Origin: Climacium dendroides
Taxonomy: Eukaryota > Streptophyta > Bryopsida > Hypnales > Climaciaceae
Assembly: GCA_950106755.1 (NCBI GenBank)
Contig: OX467083.1
Coordinates: forward strand, 18,223,029-18,287,028
Length of the DNA stretch: 64,000 bases
Reading direction: 5' to 3'
The notes below the pieces were generated by a model. That model ran no database searches and was not told where the DNA came from. It saw only the letters and a program-made list of their open reading frames with translations. Each line of letters starts with the position of its first letter. The first letter of the stretch is position 1. Below are positions 24,050 through 36,640 of the stretch, piece after piece. Position numbers and translations under genes: made by a program.

Positions 24050-25211
24050 TTAACTCCTAAAGGATCAGCCTTGTGTTCTTGGCAACACAACTTTTTTGGA
24101 TAGGTAAGGTAGAATTGTCCGATACCACCATTTACTCAATTCTACCACCTACAGGTTCCTCCCATTTCTGTCACTGACCCCATCTATTACCATAATCTTA
24201 CTAATCCATTATCGTGATGGCAATGGGTTGGGGAGCAGACACATCAACCCACACTTCAACAATGGTCTCATCATGCTTCAACAAGGGTCTACTCACAGTT
24301 TTACATTTCAGCTTTGAAAAATCACAAAAAATTCAATTCTTGTTGGAATGTTTTCATTCTTTTTGCAATTGACTTCTCTCAAACAATTTAATCTTTGAAA
24401 AATATGATAGCTTAGAAATAGCTTCTTCAAAGTATCTAGATTGCAAATCTGTATGGTGATGGGTAGTTCTACCTTACATGTGAGCGGAGATTTTTTTTTT
24501 CTTTGGATTTTTCACACAACATATAGACAAGGAATAGCTTTAACGTCCAACAAATTTCATAACTTTTAATTACATAGTTAAAAAGTTATTGTGTAACATA
24601 TAATTTGTTTTTCAACTCAAACAACCCGGGCAGATTTTTTAAAATATTTTTTTTGAAACAAATCTTTTAATTGATTCATTATATATATATGGGAGGGGGG
24701 AAAGCTTGATTGATTCATTATATATATATATAGGATGTAGATTGTTTATTACAGCATTACAACCATTAGGATTGGCATTTTCAATTCCACAATTAAATTT
24801 TTAATAATTTTATTAGTATTTTGAATCATTCTCTACTTCTTTCTACTCACTATTTTTTTCATATACATTATACAATTCCAAATGATTTGAAAATTTTCAA
24901 GCACCTAACCAACTTGTTCTGAAGAATGAATCTAAAGAAGCACAAACATTTTGGACATTTTTTCATAATGATCTAACCTTGTGAAGTACAACTCCCCAAT
25001 TTTTCTCAAGGCCCCAAAAGGATTTTTGCCACTTCAAACGCTAATATCTATATGGTGGAAATTTCTCACATATTATTAATCCAAAGTACTACAAAATCCT
25101 GCTGTTACATGTATCCAAAAATGTTTTTTTTCAAAAATTTGATATTTGTATTAGAAATGGCAGTTTTGAAGCATTTTTGGTGAAAACATAGTCAAGGAGC
25201 TTTAGGGTTAA
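24050..25211 (-). mobile_element. TTAA-bounded TIR element, enlarged to 1.16 kb by a nested MITE
   Basis: It starts TTAACTCCTAAAGGATC and ends CTTTAGGGTTAA. It has the same orientation as 20,947-21,865. Without the nested element at 24,107-24,474 it is about 0.79 kb, somewhat shorter than its relatives. A TTGATTCATTATATATATAT string is duplicated inside it at about 24,670 and 24,709. Confidence 0.8.
24107..24474. mobile_element. TA-flanked AGGTAG-type MITE, 368 bp, nested
   Basis: The ends AGGTAGAATTGTCC and (inverted) AGGTAGAACTACCC are flanked by TA. It lies between two parts of a TTAA element that are adjacent in the other copies. The interior resembles no other element in the window, so it is a further AGGTAG-type family. 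Confidence 0.75.
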
Positions 25212-25247
25212 AATGGTGAAAGGGAATTCAAGTGTATCAATCCTCTT

Positions 25248-25930
25248 TTAATTCCAAAAGTCCCAAGGCCTTTTTTTCATCAAAAAACATCCAAAACTGC
25301 AATTTCTATTGCAAAGAACAAAAAAGTTTTGAATCCATTTTTCCCCCATTTCTAACTATATGATCTTGTACTAGGATACTATAAAAATGTGGAAAAAATT
25401 TCAGAAACTTTGACTTCATAGATTGAAAGATATTTGCATTTGAAGTGAAGGAAACAAGTTTTTTTGCACCTTGCTTGACTAGATTCTTTGCCTTTGAATC
25501 TTCTTAATTTAAAAGTTTTGCACTACTAATTTTGAATTTTGAATTTTTTAAATCAAAATATTGAGTTGAGATTTCAGAAAAAAAATTCCAAAAAAACATA
25601 ATTATTTTTCATTCATTTAAAATTTGTTTAGTAGAAGTATATTCAAATTTGAACAAAAAATTAAATCATTGATAACTCTTAGATGGAATTAAAACACAAT
25701 AATTCCAATAATAAGGTTGTTCTAGCAATTTTATTTTCTTAAAATTGTTAATATCTCATTCAAAAATGAATTCTATAGGTCATTTTTTCAAGATTGTCCA
25801 TAACTTTCTCATCACTAGTCTAAATAGAATGAATTAAAGCTTCATATGTAGACAAAATTATAATCCTTGAAAAAAAATACAAAATACAAAATACAAAAAT
25901 CAAAATTTTTATACAATTGTTCAAATTCCT
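25248..25930. mobile_element. Left part of a TTAA-type element, second interior type
   Basis: TTAATTCCAAAAGTCCCAAGG opens a stretch whose interior (CATCCAAAACTGCAATTTCT, then CTTAATTTAAAAG, then AAGATTGTCCATAACTTTCTC) parallels 20,163-20,945 and 26,630-27,558. The right end was not found. Confidence 0.55.
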
Positions 25931-26629
25931 TTTCTAATCTTAGGATGGCATATCCTATCTTCAAAAAAAGGTTCAAAACATTATGTCAAAAATTGAGGTC
26001 ACACAAGCCTACTTAGAAATCCAACAATCTCCTATAGAGACTTTTGGACTTTAGAAGTTCACATTTAAAATTGAAGTCACCAAAAAAATATTAGGTTAAA
26101 GGGCATAACATATTTAATCAGAATCACTTAATGGCTTCTCAAAATGTACTCTACAATTTCTTTTTAATGAATTTCCATTGTGAATTTTTCTCCATCATCC
26201 AATGCATTTGAGGCTCATTCTCAATAACACTCAATACTAACAAATCAAGGTTTGCAATGGGCACCCTTGCACAAAATCTTGAATTGAAAAATCATAAACA
26301 TTCATTTTCAAAATTGGATCTTCAATGCTCAAACTAGACTTCAAAAACAATTTGTGTAAAAATGTATGCAATATGCATGATTGTTTGTCCCAATTTTATC
26401 CTAGGTTAGATAGACAATAAGGGAGACCCCATTAATGTAGTGGCCATGCATGAGTCAAATAGATATGTGTAGTGGGTTGGCATTATGCACTACAAAATAT
26501 AAGTTACTAAAGCCTTATTTAATGTTCAACTACCTTACTATACCTAATTATTCTTTATACATATGAGCTTCACAAGATCTCAGGTGTCATGAAATGTAAT
26601 GAGTTATGAGGTATGCCACTAAGAATTGC

Positions 26630-27558
26630 TTAACCCCTAAAAGCTCCGAGCATGATTTTTTTTTGTCAAAAAACACATAGAACTACCACTTTTGCTGCAT
26701 TCACCTAAGAAAACCAAAAAAATATGTTTTTTCAAAATCTAACAATAGGATCTTGTACTTAACTTGTTTGAAAATATGTGGTAAAAATTTCATCAAATTT
26801 GACTGCATAGATTGCAAGATATTTGCATCCAAATTGAAGAAAAACAAGTTTTTGTGCATCTTGCTTGACTAGATTTTTGGCTTTGAATCTTTTTAACTAA
26901 AAATTTTTGCACTATTAATTTTGATTTTCTAAGTTTTTATGTTGAATAGTTGATTTGAGAATCTAAAGAAAAAAAATTCAACAAAAAAACACTTGATTTT
27001 CACTCATTAAAAAATTGTTAAGTAGAAGTAGGTTAAAGATTGAAGGATCATTAATAGCTTTAAGATGGAATTGACATACGTTAATCCCAATAGTGAGATT
27101 ATTTTAGAAAGCAAACCTAACCTTGTCTAAAAAATTTTCTTGGAAAATTGTAAAAATTGCATTTACAAATGAATCCTATAAGTTATTTTTTCAAGAAGAT
27201 GCTTAGATTGCCCAAAAAACTAAGATTGTCCATAACTTTCTCATAACTAGTCCAAATGGAATGAATTAAAGCTTCAAATGTAGACAAAAATAAAAGATTT
27301 TAGAATTTTTTAGAATTTTTAAATATTTTGACTTTTTCTGATTTCTTTGTGCTACCCATTGACTTTTGTTTTTGGCTTATTGTGCCATAATTTTTTCTCC
27401 CAAGTACCGACTGAAACAAAAATTATATATTCACAAAGCTCTTGGCAAATTCCATGATCTCAAAAAATCTCAAAAACATTCTCTACAAATTGAGACAATA
27501 GGAACCTACCCAAACCCAAATTGTCCTTCGAGGGGACAAACGGTCCTTTAGAGGTTGA
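26630..27558. mobile_element. TTAA-type TIR element, 929 bp, second interior type
   Basis: It starts TTAACCCCTAAAAG and ends GGTCCTTTAGAGGTTGA, the last TTAA being mutated to TTGA. The interior is collinear with 20,163-20,945 and with 42,140-43,117. Confidence 0.7.
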
Positions 27559-30545
27559 CTTATACAATTCACCTAATTAGCTTTAAGCCTTAAAGGAAAA
27601 ATTTGCCTAGAGGCATGGTAAAAAGTCAAATATGAATTTCACATAGTTCTTGATTTTAGATGTATTTCAAATTTAACTAAAAAAATGTAGTTCTAATGAT
27701 CTACTATTTATTCAAAGTAAATTCAAAATTTCTTTAAATTATAACTTTTGTGACATTTTGAGGTAACATTTAGAAAGCTTAAAATACACCACTTTGAACT
27801 TTTCTATTGAATGTTTTTTAGTGTGAACTCAAAGAGTGTATTGATTAAACCATGATGTTTATCACTATCATCTCCTTTTTTTTTCTGAAATATTCATGAT
27901 ATTTTAAGTGATTTTATAATTTTTATAATTTTTATAAAAATATGACCTTATAGTAAATCTATGCAATTATGTTGACCGCATCTTCATTATCTCATGGTGG
28001 AGTATCTCAAGTAGTACTTTATCAAATTTGTTTTTTTCTTGAGATTAAAAAAGCGAACAAACTTCCAACTAATGTAATTTTTATGATCATACAATGGTTT
28101 AAAAAAATTAGGCACTATTTTTGTTTTCTTTCGAAATTTAAGTAGGTTGAACACAACATTATTTTAATTCAAATTTTTAAATAATTCTTCAAAAATCGAG
28201 TCTCTATTCAAATATGAAGTCCTTTAATCTTTTGTGCAAAGGAAATTTGAGTTATAAAGCTTGAAGGTCCAACAAAGCCACATTGTTAAAAGCTAGGGTA
28301 GTCTTGAAAAAATATTTTATTCTTCTTTGCAAGCTATATTCTCACTTATATATTTTCTTTATACCCCAAATTTATTGTAGTATAGTTTTTTTTACATAAT
28401 TCAATTCTTCAACTCCCAAGAAGTCCGCTCATGGAAGACTCAAAAGGTTTCAATTTGTGGCTAAAGCTGTACATAATTAAGACTATGCAAATTTGAATGG
28501 TACTAATTTGATATCTAGACAATTTAATTTCAACTTTTCATTTGCTTGATGTCTTTTTCCTCCTCGTGTACAAATTCTTCCGATTTATTTGATTCCAATT
28601 TTTACTCAGATTCTCACACACAATTTGACTCGTACGATCCCAACACATATTTACAATTTTGCAATCGGATTTAGATATTAAATTCTTATGAAAAACAATT
28701 TACTCATTCAATATTCCACTCACGAGTGAGCCTTACACTGCATTGTAAGAGCTAATTCGAATAAAAAAAGAAAAAGACCTTTTATAGGGCAAATTGTTAA
28801 AAGGCACAACAATTAACTACCACCTTCCTAATAGTCATGGCCTTTTAAAGCACAACTAGCCTCTTTACACATTTGTCAATAGTCCTTTCACTAAAGTAAG
28901 CAACTATTTTGTACTAGCTTGCCCTTTAATTCCGCAATTAGCCATCTTTATATACAATTTGTTATATGAATAAGGAAATTGCTTTTTGAAATTAAAAGTT
29001 GTGATGACATTTATACATGTGACCCTAATACTAGTCAAGAATAAGATTTAATGGTTACAAATTCTGAAAAATGTATAAAATTTGTTTTGTAATGCCCTTT
29101 TTAGAGATTGTTGATTTTTAGTAGTTTTGTGAGTATTTGTAAATTTTTTATCCACAAATCTTCAGGAATTAAGTTAGTTCATATTTTATTTAGTCCATTT
29201 CATTCATCTAAATCCATATATGCACTCTCATATATGATCTCACCTTATACCATCACTTATCTCAATTTGTCAAATGGATTCAAACTACATGCAATCTCTC
29301 TTATATTCAAGCATGTATTCTTTAAGCCTGATCGACATATTTCTTTCTTTAGTCTTCTTATATCATTGATGTAAGACAAACTATTTAATATGTGCAAGAT
29401 CCCAATAATAACTTGTGATAATATTAAAATTAAAATGATAAATAAATTGAAAAATAAATTAATACAAAAAACAACCCTTCATAATAATTCTAAGCTTTCC
29501 ACCTAATTCTATCTATTAGATATATTTCAATGAACATTGAGTCTTCCATGCTTAATTTCTAAAGAAATTTTCCATGATACAAGTCTATGTAGTGGCTATA
29601 TGCTTTTAAATCCATCAATACTATGCAACTAGACTGCATACACATAATCCTCAAAGCATAATCGATTAGCATAATTCATTTCAAGTGTATACACAATCCA
29701 AAAAATCAAATAGACCAATCAAACCATATTATATAAGTTTACATCACTCAACAATACAAAACAAGTATGTACAAACATAATACAAATTCAATCAACAAAC
29801 AAAACACTTAAAAATATGCCAAATTCTAGCTTTAATATGCATCATGCCTTTTTCCATTTTTTCTCTAAAATCAAGTTGACCAATCCAAACTCCAATGGAG
29901 AAACTCTATAAAGAAAGTATGCAATTTATTTACAAGACTACTTAACAAAGACTATGTACTTGATTAACACTCTAGTAAGTGTAGTGAAGAGGTTAAGGTA
30001 TACTTGGCCTTTAAAGCCTCACTGTTTAATAGACACATTGTTTAAAAGCTCGATTCTAAGTCTAATTGATTTTTTTCCATCTAATTTTTATGCCTTTCTA
30101 CTCTTGTCTATTAGATTTAGTTCATTCACATTGTAAGTTCATTATGGGTTAAAAAATTTATTTTTACACTACAAAAGACAATTCATTATAACTTTCATAG
30201 CAATAATCCAAATGGAACAAATCACACCATTCTATCTTGATAAAAATGTCATGTAGGAAATTAATCTTAAAAAATAATTATTTTAGATTTTGGGCATATT
30301 TTTTTGTTGTCAATGCTCAATTGTTTGGAAGCAAATTTGGACACCATATGCCACTATTTTTTCTTCTATATTTTAGTATTTATTTTTAATCAAACTTTGG
30401 ATCTTTTCATTTGTGCATATGTATGAGAAAACTTTGTAACATTTTGACTACTTTGATGAGATGAAAATTATGCCATATTTAATTTTGAGGGAAAGTGCAT
30501 CTCTTCACAAAATAATCTTTGAAGTTCACCCCAAAGGATGTAATT
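27559..30545. other. AT-rich intergenic DNA, no feature seen
   Basis: This is the longest featureless stretch of the window. Only short, low-complexity open frames rich in Phe, Leu, Ile and Lys are present. I see no repeat ends or RNA genes. Confidence 0.5.
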
Positions 30546-31526
30546 TGTCACGTGAGGTGACATTGGAGCCATTCTACATCGAATTGTAGTGTTAGATGAA
30601 CTTTCATAGGAGTTCTTAGTTTTGGATGGATTTCATCTAAATATTAGAGTTCATGCATTTTAGGGTTTGAGTGTTTAGGTAGAGAGAGCTCCTTGACTTG
30701 ACATTGTTGTCAAGTCAAGTTTTGTGAGCATTTTTGGAGAGAGTTTTAGATTTAGAATTTTCCTTTAAATTTAAAAAGAAAAAGAAAAAGTAGGGTGCAA
30801 ACTTTGAAATTCAATTTTAAAGGCATTTTAGCTCAGATTTGAGTAACATTTGTGCCTATTTTATGTGAAATTTGCTAAGAAATCCAATGGTGTAATTGGT
30901 TTGAAATTTGGACTTGATATTCAGCCTAGATTAGTGTTTTTTCATGGGTTGAATGGTGTTTTTGAACACTAATTTTCCAAAATTTCCAAGAATTTTAGGT
31001 TTTGGAGCCTAGTTAGACACTTTTAAGTGTCTACCTTTTGTTATTGTTACAAGATTGGTGACTTGTGATCATCCATTGTAGGCGTTGCTGTGGCTCTAAT
31101 TCACATTTTTTTCTGTTTTGCAATTCATTGTTTGGGAAAGAGGATCTAGTTTGGATTTTTTGGATTTTGTTGTGGTACCTTATTTTCTGGCAAACATTGT
31201 TGCTGGTAGTTTCTAGTTTTGTCCCATTTTGTGTTTGTGATTATGCTTTTATTTTCATAGGCATATTATGGTGGTGAGGTCAGGTTAATCACTTGTGAGA
31301 CCATTTTTTGTACATTAAGTGGGAAGTGCTAGTTTGAATTGCAGTGATTGGGAAGTAATGACCCATGAACTGCAAGTTTGGTGGTGATACAGGTGTAGGT
31401 TGTCCTTAGCCTTTAGATATTTGCAGGTACCCAGATAGTCATTTTATGGTACATACTAGGAGTTAATATTATTGATCTCTGTCACTAAACTACTTAGAAG
31501 ATACTCACACTGACGACTTTGGGTCA
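30546..31526 (+). other. Possible 5' LTR/leader of the gypsy element
   Basis: The stretch directly precedes the first gag-like codons. It opens with TGTCACGTGAGGTGACA (30,546-30,562), a short imperfect palindrome that begins with TG as LTRs do and contains a CACGTG G-box core. A perfect 11-bp hairpin (CTTGACTTGAC, six bases, GTCAAGTCAAG) lies at 30,692-30,719. I could not find a second copy downstream of the element or a clear primer-binding site, so the LTR assignment is inference. Confidence 0.35.
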
Positions 31527-32908
31527 ATGGTGGATATCAACAAGGCTCTTAAATTTATTTTAGCATTAGATACTACTAATAGGCTTTGGATTTGGAGTGT
31601 AGGTACATTTTACGAAATGGATGACAATCCTTGTAGTATGGTGAGGGATCGATTCTTTGGAAGGACTGAATGTATTTTTCTTCTCAACTAGAAGCTCTAA
31701 TTCCAGACTTGGATGAAAGAGAGATGTCGCAGGTCTCCAAGCTTCATCGATTAATATAATTTTGAATTGTTGTTACAACAGTTGAAGTATAAAGCGCTCC
31801 AAACATATAAGCAATGGACTAAAAAGCATGTGCTCCAATTGCGCCAAGTAGAGTATTATTAGGAGATTTGTATAGAACTTATTTCTATGCTCAAGGAGGG
31901 TGCAACAACAAGTTTGATTTCTACAAAGAAAGGAAAAGAGAGTTTGAAAAAGAAAGAAGATGGTTCATCTCCTAATGACACTAAGAGGAAGGCTTTGGCA
32001 ATAGTCCAACTTTTTATTACCTTATCTCGGATGGTACAAGCTATATAAATGACATTAGCTACAGTTGGTGATCCACCATTGTTTGTACCATTGCACCTCT
32101 TCATTATTCATTTAGAGGTTGAATATAGAGGTTTTTGACTTAATTAGATACAATGCATTTAAGACTTCAAGTTTGAGAAGGAAGACACTCTATGCACAGT
32201 GTATACAAAGTTAACAGTTGAGTCTAGAGGTGTATTTGCAAAGAATCAACTTGTGAAGATCTTTTTGTCCAAAATTAGCAAAAGACTTTTGGATTTAGCC
32301 ACACCTCAGATTATTATCAATTATGAGGATCGAGCAACGCTAGTAGAAGCGTTTGCTGAAGTTGAGAGGTGTGATAGAGCTCTGTGCCAACATGATGCTA
32401 CTAACATAGTTTCTTGGATGATGAATAGCACTAAGCTTAAGAAGGCTACTACAACTACAAGTAGTTTGGCAGAGATTCAATCTGAAAAGAGTCAAAAGAC
32501 TCTACACTATTGGGGGGTGGAGAATCAAGTCATGCCAAAAGTGATCTTAATTGTTCAAAAACAAAACAAAACCAGTCTACAAAGATGCCTTAATAGAAGA
32601 CAAAATTGGCCAAGATAGGGGAAAAATCCAAAAAGGAGTTGAAGTGTACTCATTGTGGTAGACTTAACCATGATGCAAATCATTGCTTCATTTTACATCC
32701 AAAGAAGCGACATGCTTTAGAGAAGGAAAAAACTTTGGAAACCAAAATTGTAAAGCTTAGGAAGCGGTTCAATATTGTGGCTTCACTTGGCCAAGTTATC
32801 GTAGCCAAGTTGACTTCTCAAACTACAACCAATGGTTTTGCTTTGGATTTGTATATGTTTGGTACCACAAAAGAAATGATGATTTCAGTAACTACCACAC
32901 ATATTTAA
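31527..32908 (+). pseudogene. gag: gag-like region with CCHC zinc knuckle (broken)
   Basis: The frame opens with ATG at 31,527 (MVDINKALKFILALDTTNRL) and continues through several frameshifts. Protein-like pieces lie at 31,684-31,750, 31,770-32,110 and 32,199-32,618. The last frame (32,606-32,908) has a retroviral-type zinc knuckle, C-T-H-C-x4-H-x4-C, at about 32,645-32,686, followed by a basic stretch. Gag packages the RNA and builds the particle; the knuckle is the nucleic-acid-binding part. The region is rich in Lys, Gln and Glu, as gag usually is. Stops and at least three frameshifts make it non-functional. Confidence 0.65.
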
Positions 32909-33456
32909 ACAACAACCAAATTGGTTGTACAGCCTTTAGATATACTTAAAGATAGCGGATGTGTTCAACATGATGGCTTGCTAGACTATATTAGTCAAGC
33001 ACATTTACCATTATTATTTGGTCTTGTAGAAGCTACTTATGTTGTTCATTTTCATGTTTCAGTGGCACCAATGCCACATGAAGGGACTACTGCAAATGAC
33101 ATGGCTCACATTTTGGCTCACAAAGTGTTATAAATGTTGATATTTTCTTTTGTATAGATGTTGGCTTTAGATTTTGCACCAACTCAAGTATTTCATTTAA
33201 CTGGCAAGATATTGGAGGGCAAAGTACCTATGCATATTTCAAAGTGGCTCAAGCTATTATTAAGTTTTCTACATAAGAAGATTTGGTTAAGTTGCGAGCT
33301 AAACTTGCAATTGAAGATATCGTAGTCTTTGAGGAAGGTATTTTCTAACAACTAGAGGCACTGCTTTTATCTAATGCACCTTTGACTACATGGGTGGCTT
33401 ACTTAGCTGATGTTGCAGCTAAATCTACTCAAAAATGTCATAGCTTATGACCAGAT

Positions 33457-33957
33457 GTGGTACGGCTAATTAATGATAACAATATCCTTGTTGTTAGTTG
33501 TATAGATGGCAATACCACTTGTATTACACCATTGCAAGTAATGATGGACTCTAATGCTCAACCAGTAATGATTGGCAAGAAGCTTGCTCAAGAATTAGGT
33601 TTCCTTTTGGCAGACCTTGAGCCTTGTTTGTTCACCATTGTTACTTTAATTGAAGGTACAGAGTGCGCCACTAATTATACTAAACAACCAATAGAGTTAA
33701 TTTTTTGCATTGGACTTGGGCCATTTTACTCACATTTGTTGCTACTGTATACAATCACTAGTGCTACCAACTATGACATTTTGGATGATCAGTAAGCGCT
33801 ATATCCCCTTAGTTTTGGTCTTGATAATTGGAGTAAAGAGCCATGGATTAGACTAGGATGGTCTACTAGTGGTGGGAAAAAGAAATTCATTCTCGTGGCC
33901 TTTGCAACAACCACTATGACTATGTCAACAAAGGCTTTGTTTGGTTGTAGTGCATTG
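33457..33957 (+). pseudogene. Retropepsin-like aspartic protease (broken)
   Basis: The frame from 33,457 contains MMDSNAQPVMIGKKLAQEL, with the active-site motif at 33,547-33,558. Retropepsins have D-S/T-G-A there; this copy reads D-S-N-A, so the glycine is lost. A hydrophobic flap-like stretch follows, then ATNYDILDDQ, after which a TAA interrupts. The reading resumes as ALYPLSFGLDNW. The position between gag and pol supports the call. Its role in an intact element would be to cleave the polyprotein. Confidence 0.65.
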
Positions 33958-34179
33958 ATATCAAATTAATCATGTGGACTAGTGTTTACAGAAGAGATTA
34001 TGATATTTATATCTAGTTTTATGACATTGTCTAATCCATCTTCCTTTGAAGTCCCTAGCAGACATTGCAAAGATCCTATTCCTCCATGGAATACACGTGT
34101 TGAATTGTCTTGGCAATGCCAAGATATTATGACTTTATTGGACACAAAAGATGAATCATCTATCTCCTTTTCACCTCTT

Positions 34180-35215
34180 ATTGTCCAATCTATTCATTGG
34201 CATCCACTAGTAGAGGGTATTATCCTCGTGGAGATATTTGTGGGCATTGACATTGGTTTAGTAGTTATTTTAAAGGTCAGACTCAAGGTCAAGTACTACA
34301 TTCGTGTGGATAACGGGGTTACACTCAACCAGGCAGCTTGTCATCATATCCAACAATTATTAGCCTTGTATCTAGAACAATTATCTCTTTTTGCAATTTA
34401 TAGTTGTTTTAGTAAACTCCTTTGAGATGTCCCTATCACTAGTGATGAGGATCTAAGGAAATTGGGCCATATTGATTTACTTATAGTTGGTTGGCCTTGT
34501 CAAGGCGATTCACATGTAGGAATCGATAGAGGTCTTGATGATCCTCAATCTAGTCTATTTGCATATTTGCTCCACCTTATATAATGGAGGTATACCTACT
34601 AGTCTACTCCACTAAAATATATTTTTGAGAATATGCCGCTATTAGGTGACTCAAGGTCAAAGGTTCTCAAGGATGGACATTATTATCAGTAATTTCTAAG
34701 CCCTCCAACTTTTATAGATGCTGCGGCTTTGGATTCTTATGTCCATTGTCCACGTTGGATTTAGATCAACCTAGCTACATCTCATATACTTACAACATCC
34801 CTTTTGAGAATCAAGAGGCCTACAAGACACAAGGTGTTTGACATTTTGGATGACTATCTATTCCTTTGGATGTTTCCAAGGATGATGAGTCTCTTTTAGC
34901 TTATATAAACAAGCTAGGAACACTACGAGTTGCCTTCCCTACTTTTGTAACATATCCAAGCTCTTTTGCATTTTGAACACGTGGTCCTGGCATGGTTTGG
35001 AGTAGTACCTTCCAAACTCATAAAGAATCTACTGCAGATGAATGAGAATGTGCCATGGGCTTTTAAACTAGTACCACTACTACTCATGATCTCACAGAAG
35101 GTCAACAACACTTTTTTTAGGCCATGCTATGGATTTCAAGACTTCAGTGTAGATTATTGACACATGCCTTGCTATTCAACAACATCATGGTGACCATTTA
35201 CTTACTTTCAGGCTA
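34180..35215 (+). pseudogene. DNA (cytosine-5) methyltransferase domain inside the retrotransposon (broken)
   Basis: The conserved C5-methyltransferase motifs occur in order. Motif I (S-adenosylmethionine binding) is LVEIFVGIDIGL at 34,225-34,260. A helix-rich stretch follows (AACHHIQQLLALY). Motif IV, with the catalytic Pro-Cys-Gln, is LLIVGWPCQGDSH at about 34,474-34,512. Then come GLDDPQSSLF and motif VI, YIFENMP, near 34,618-34,638. A motif VIII-like stretch, SYVHCPRW, lies near 34,737-34,760. FPTFVTYPSSFAF and LTEGQQHFF precede motif X, GHAMDFKTS, at 35,120-35,146, which is in another frame because of a one-base slip in a T run. The catalytic Cys and the Glu-Asn are still present. At least seven stops and one frameshift make it inactive. 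The enzyme would transfer methyl groups to cytosine in DNA. Subfamily (DNMT3-, CMT- or DRM-like) cannot be fixed by eye; the linear I-to-X order argues against the rearranged DRM type. Confidence 0.85.
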
Positions 35216-35610
35216 GAAAACAATAGTCAAAGGGCAATGAAGCTAAAACTCATTGAAATTTAGGAGTCCAAGTCATTTTTCCACTTAAAGTGGTATGTAA
35301 CAGAAGAGCTCAGGTTCAATGTGTTTTTGTTGCTTTTGCTTAAGATTTTGGAAAAGTATATGCCCAAGAGATGTTTTCAAAGGTATTTCTCCAAGATCCC
35401 TTTTTTACTATAGACATCGCAAACTCTTATATAGATTGTGGTGAGGAAGTCTTTTTTACTTCAAGTGAAAAGGTTGGGGGTATGGAGATTGTACCTTCTA
35501 TAGATTAACAATTACAAGTCGTGCCGGTATGCAGTGGTGCTCCATTGATTGAAAAAGGAACTACAGAGTTTGATGATTAGCCATTGGACTTAAGACCAAA
35601 TCTTACTAGT

Positions 35611-36640
35611 GCCGAAGCATAGAAGGTATGAACATTTATTTGCTCATATTATAGTTGTTCTGTCTTTAGATTGGAGAAGCTTGAAGGCTATAAATGCAAA
35701 CCTATTCATATTCAATTGGAGAATGATCATCCAATCTTTAGATGCCCTTATCGATTGAGTGTTTTAGAAAGAAATGGTATCCAAATTCATTGTCAGGAGT
35801 TATTGACTACGGGTTTGATTAAGCTTTCCAATGGTGAATATGCTTCTGCTATAGTTATGCCTTCCAAGAAGGATGTATATGGCAATGAGACGAAGAAATG
35901 GATGTGTGGAGATTACCACCTAGTTAATCATAAGACCAAATCAAATTAGTATCCAATGTCAATGTTAGAGGAGATATTTGATGCAATGTGATTTTTTCGA
36001 GTTTTCAACACTTTAGACTTGCAATTTGGTTATCACTAATTGCCATTGCTTATAAGAGATTGAGTAAAAACAACATTTTGGGGAGTTGATCAAGATGGCA
36101 AGGATCAACTTTATCACTAGAAGTTTCTTCCATTTGGCCTCAAGAATGGATTAGTTGAATTTCAGAGGGTGATGGACTAGGTTTTGACAGGCCTACCATT
36201 TGCTAGATGCTATATTAATGATGTTATCATCTTTAGTAGCAGTCCACAAAAGCATGTGAGTCATTTGCAAGCGATATTTGAATGACTACAACAATGAGAA
36301 TTGCGTTTGCATCATGGCAAGTGTAGGTTCTTCCATGAGCGGTTATCATATTTGAGCCATATGATTGTGCTAGGGGGTCTTAGAGTGCAGCAAAAATAGA
36401 TGCGCTGCAAAAGATCCCAGCACTTATCAATGTATCATGACTTTGAACTTTTCTTGGTTTGGCAAATTACTATCAATGGTTTGTCAAGAACTTTAACTTG
36501 ATTGCTAAGCCATTGACAATTCTTTCAAGAAATGATCAACTATAGACTTGGGGTTGTGAGCAACAATAAGTATTTGATACATTGAAACAAAAGTTGGGTT
36601 CAACTCTTATACTTTGACGTCCAAATACTACTAGATCCTT
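35611..36640 (+). pseudogene. pol: Ty3/gypsy reverse transcriptase (broken)
   Basis: The reading runs in one frame from about 35,611 to 36,380, interrupted only by stops, then shifts by one base near 36,395. Recognisable stretches are CPYRLSVLERNGIQ, LIKLSNGEYASAIVMPSKKD, FNTLDLQFGYH (motif A region), LPFGLKN and CYINDVIIFSS (motif C, 36,211 onward), then FLGLANYYQWFVKNFN (thumb and connection). The catalytic box, normally Y-x-D-D, reads Y-I-N-D because GAT became AAT, so one metal-binding Asp is lost. Several stops sit at positions where Trp, Arg or Gln are expected. Confidence 0.9.
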
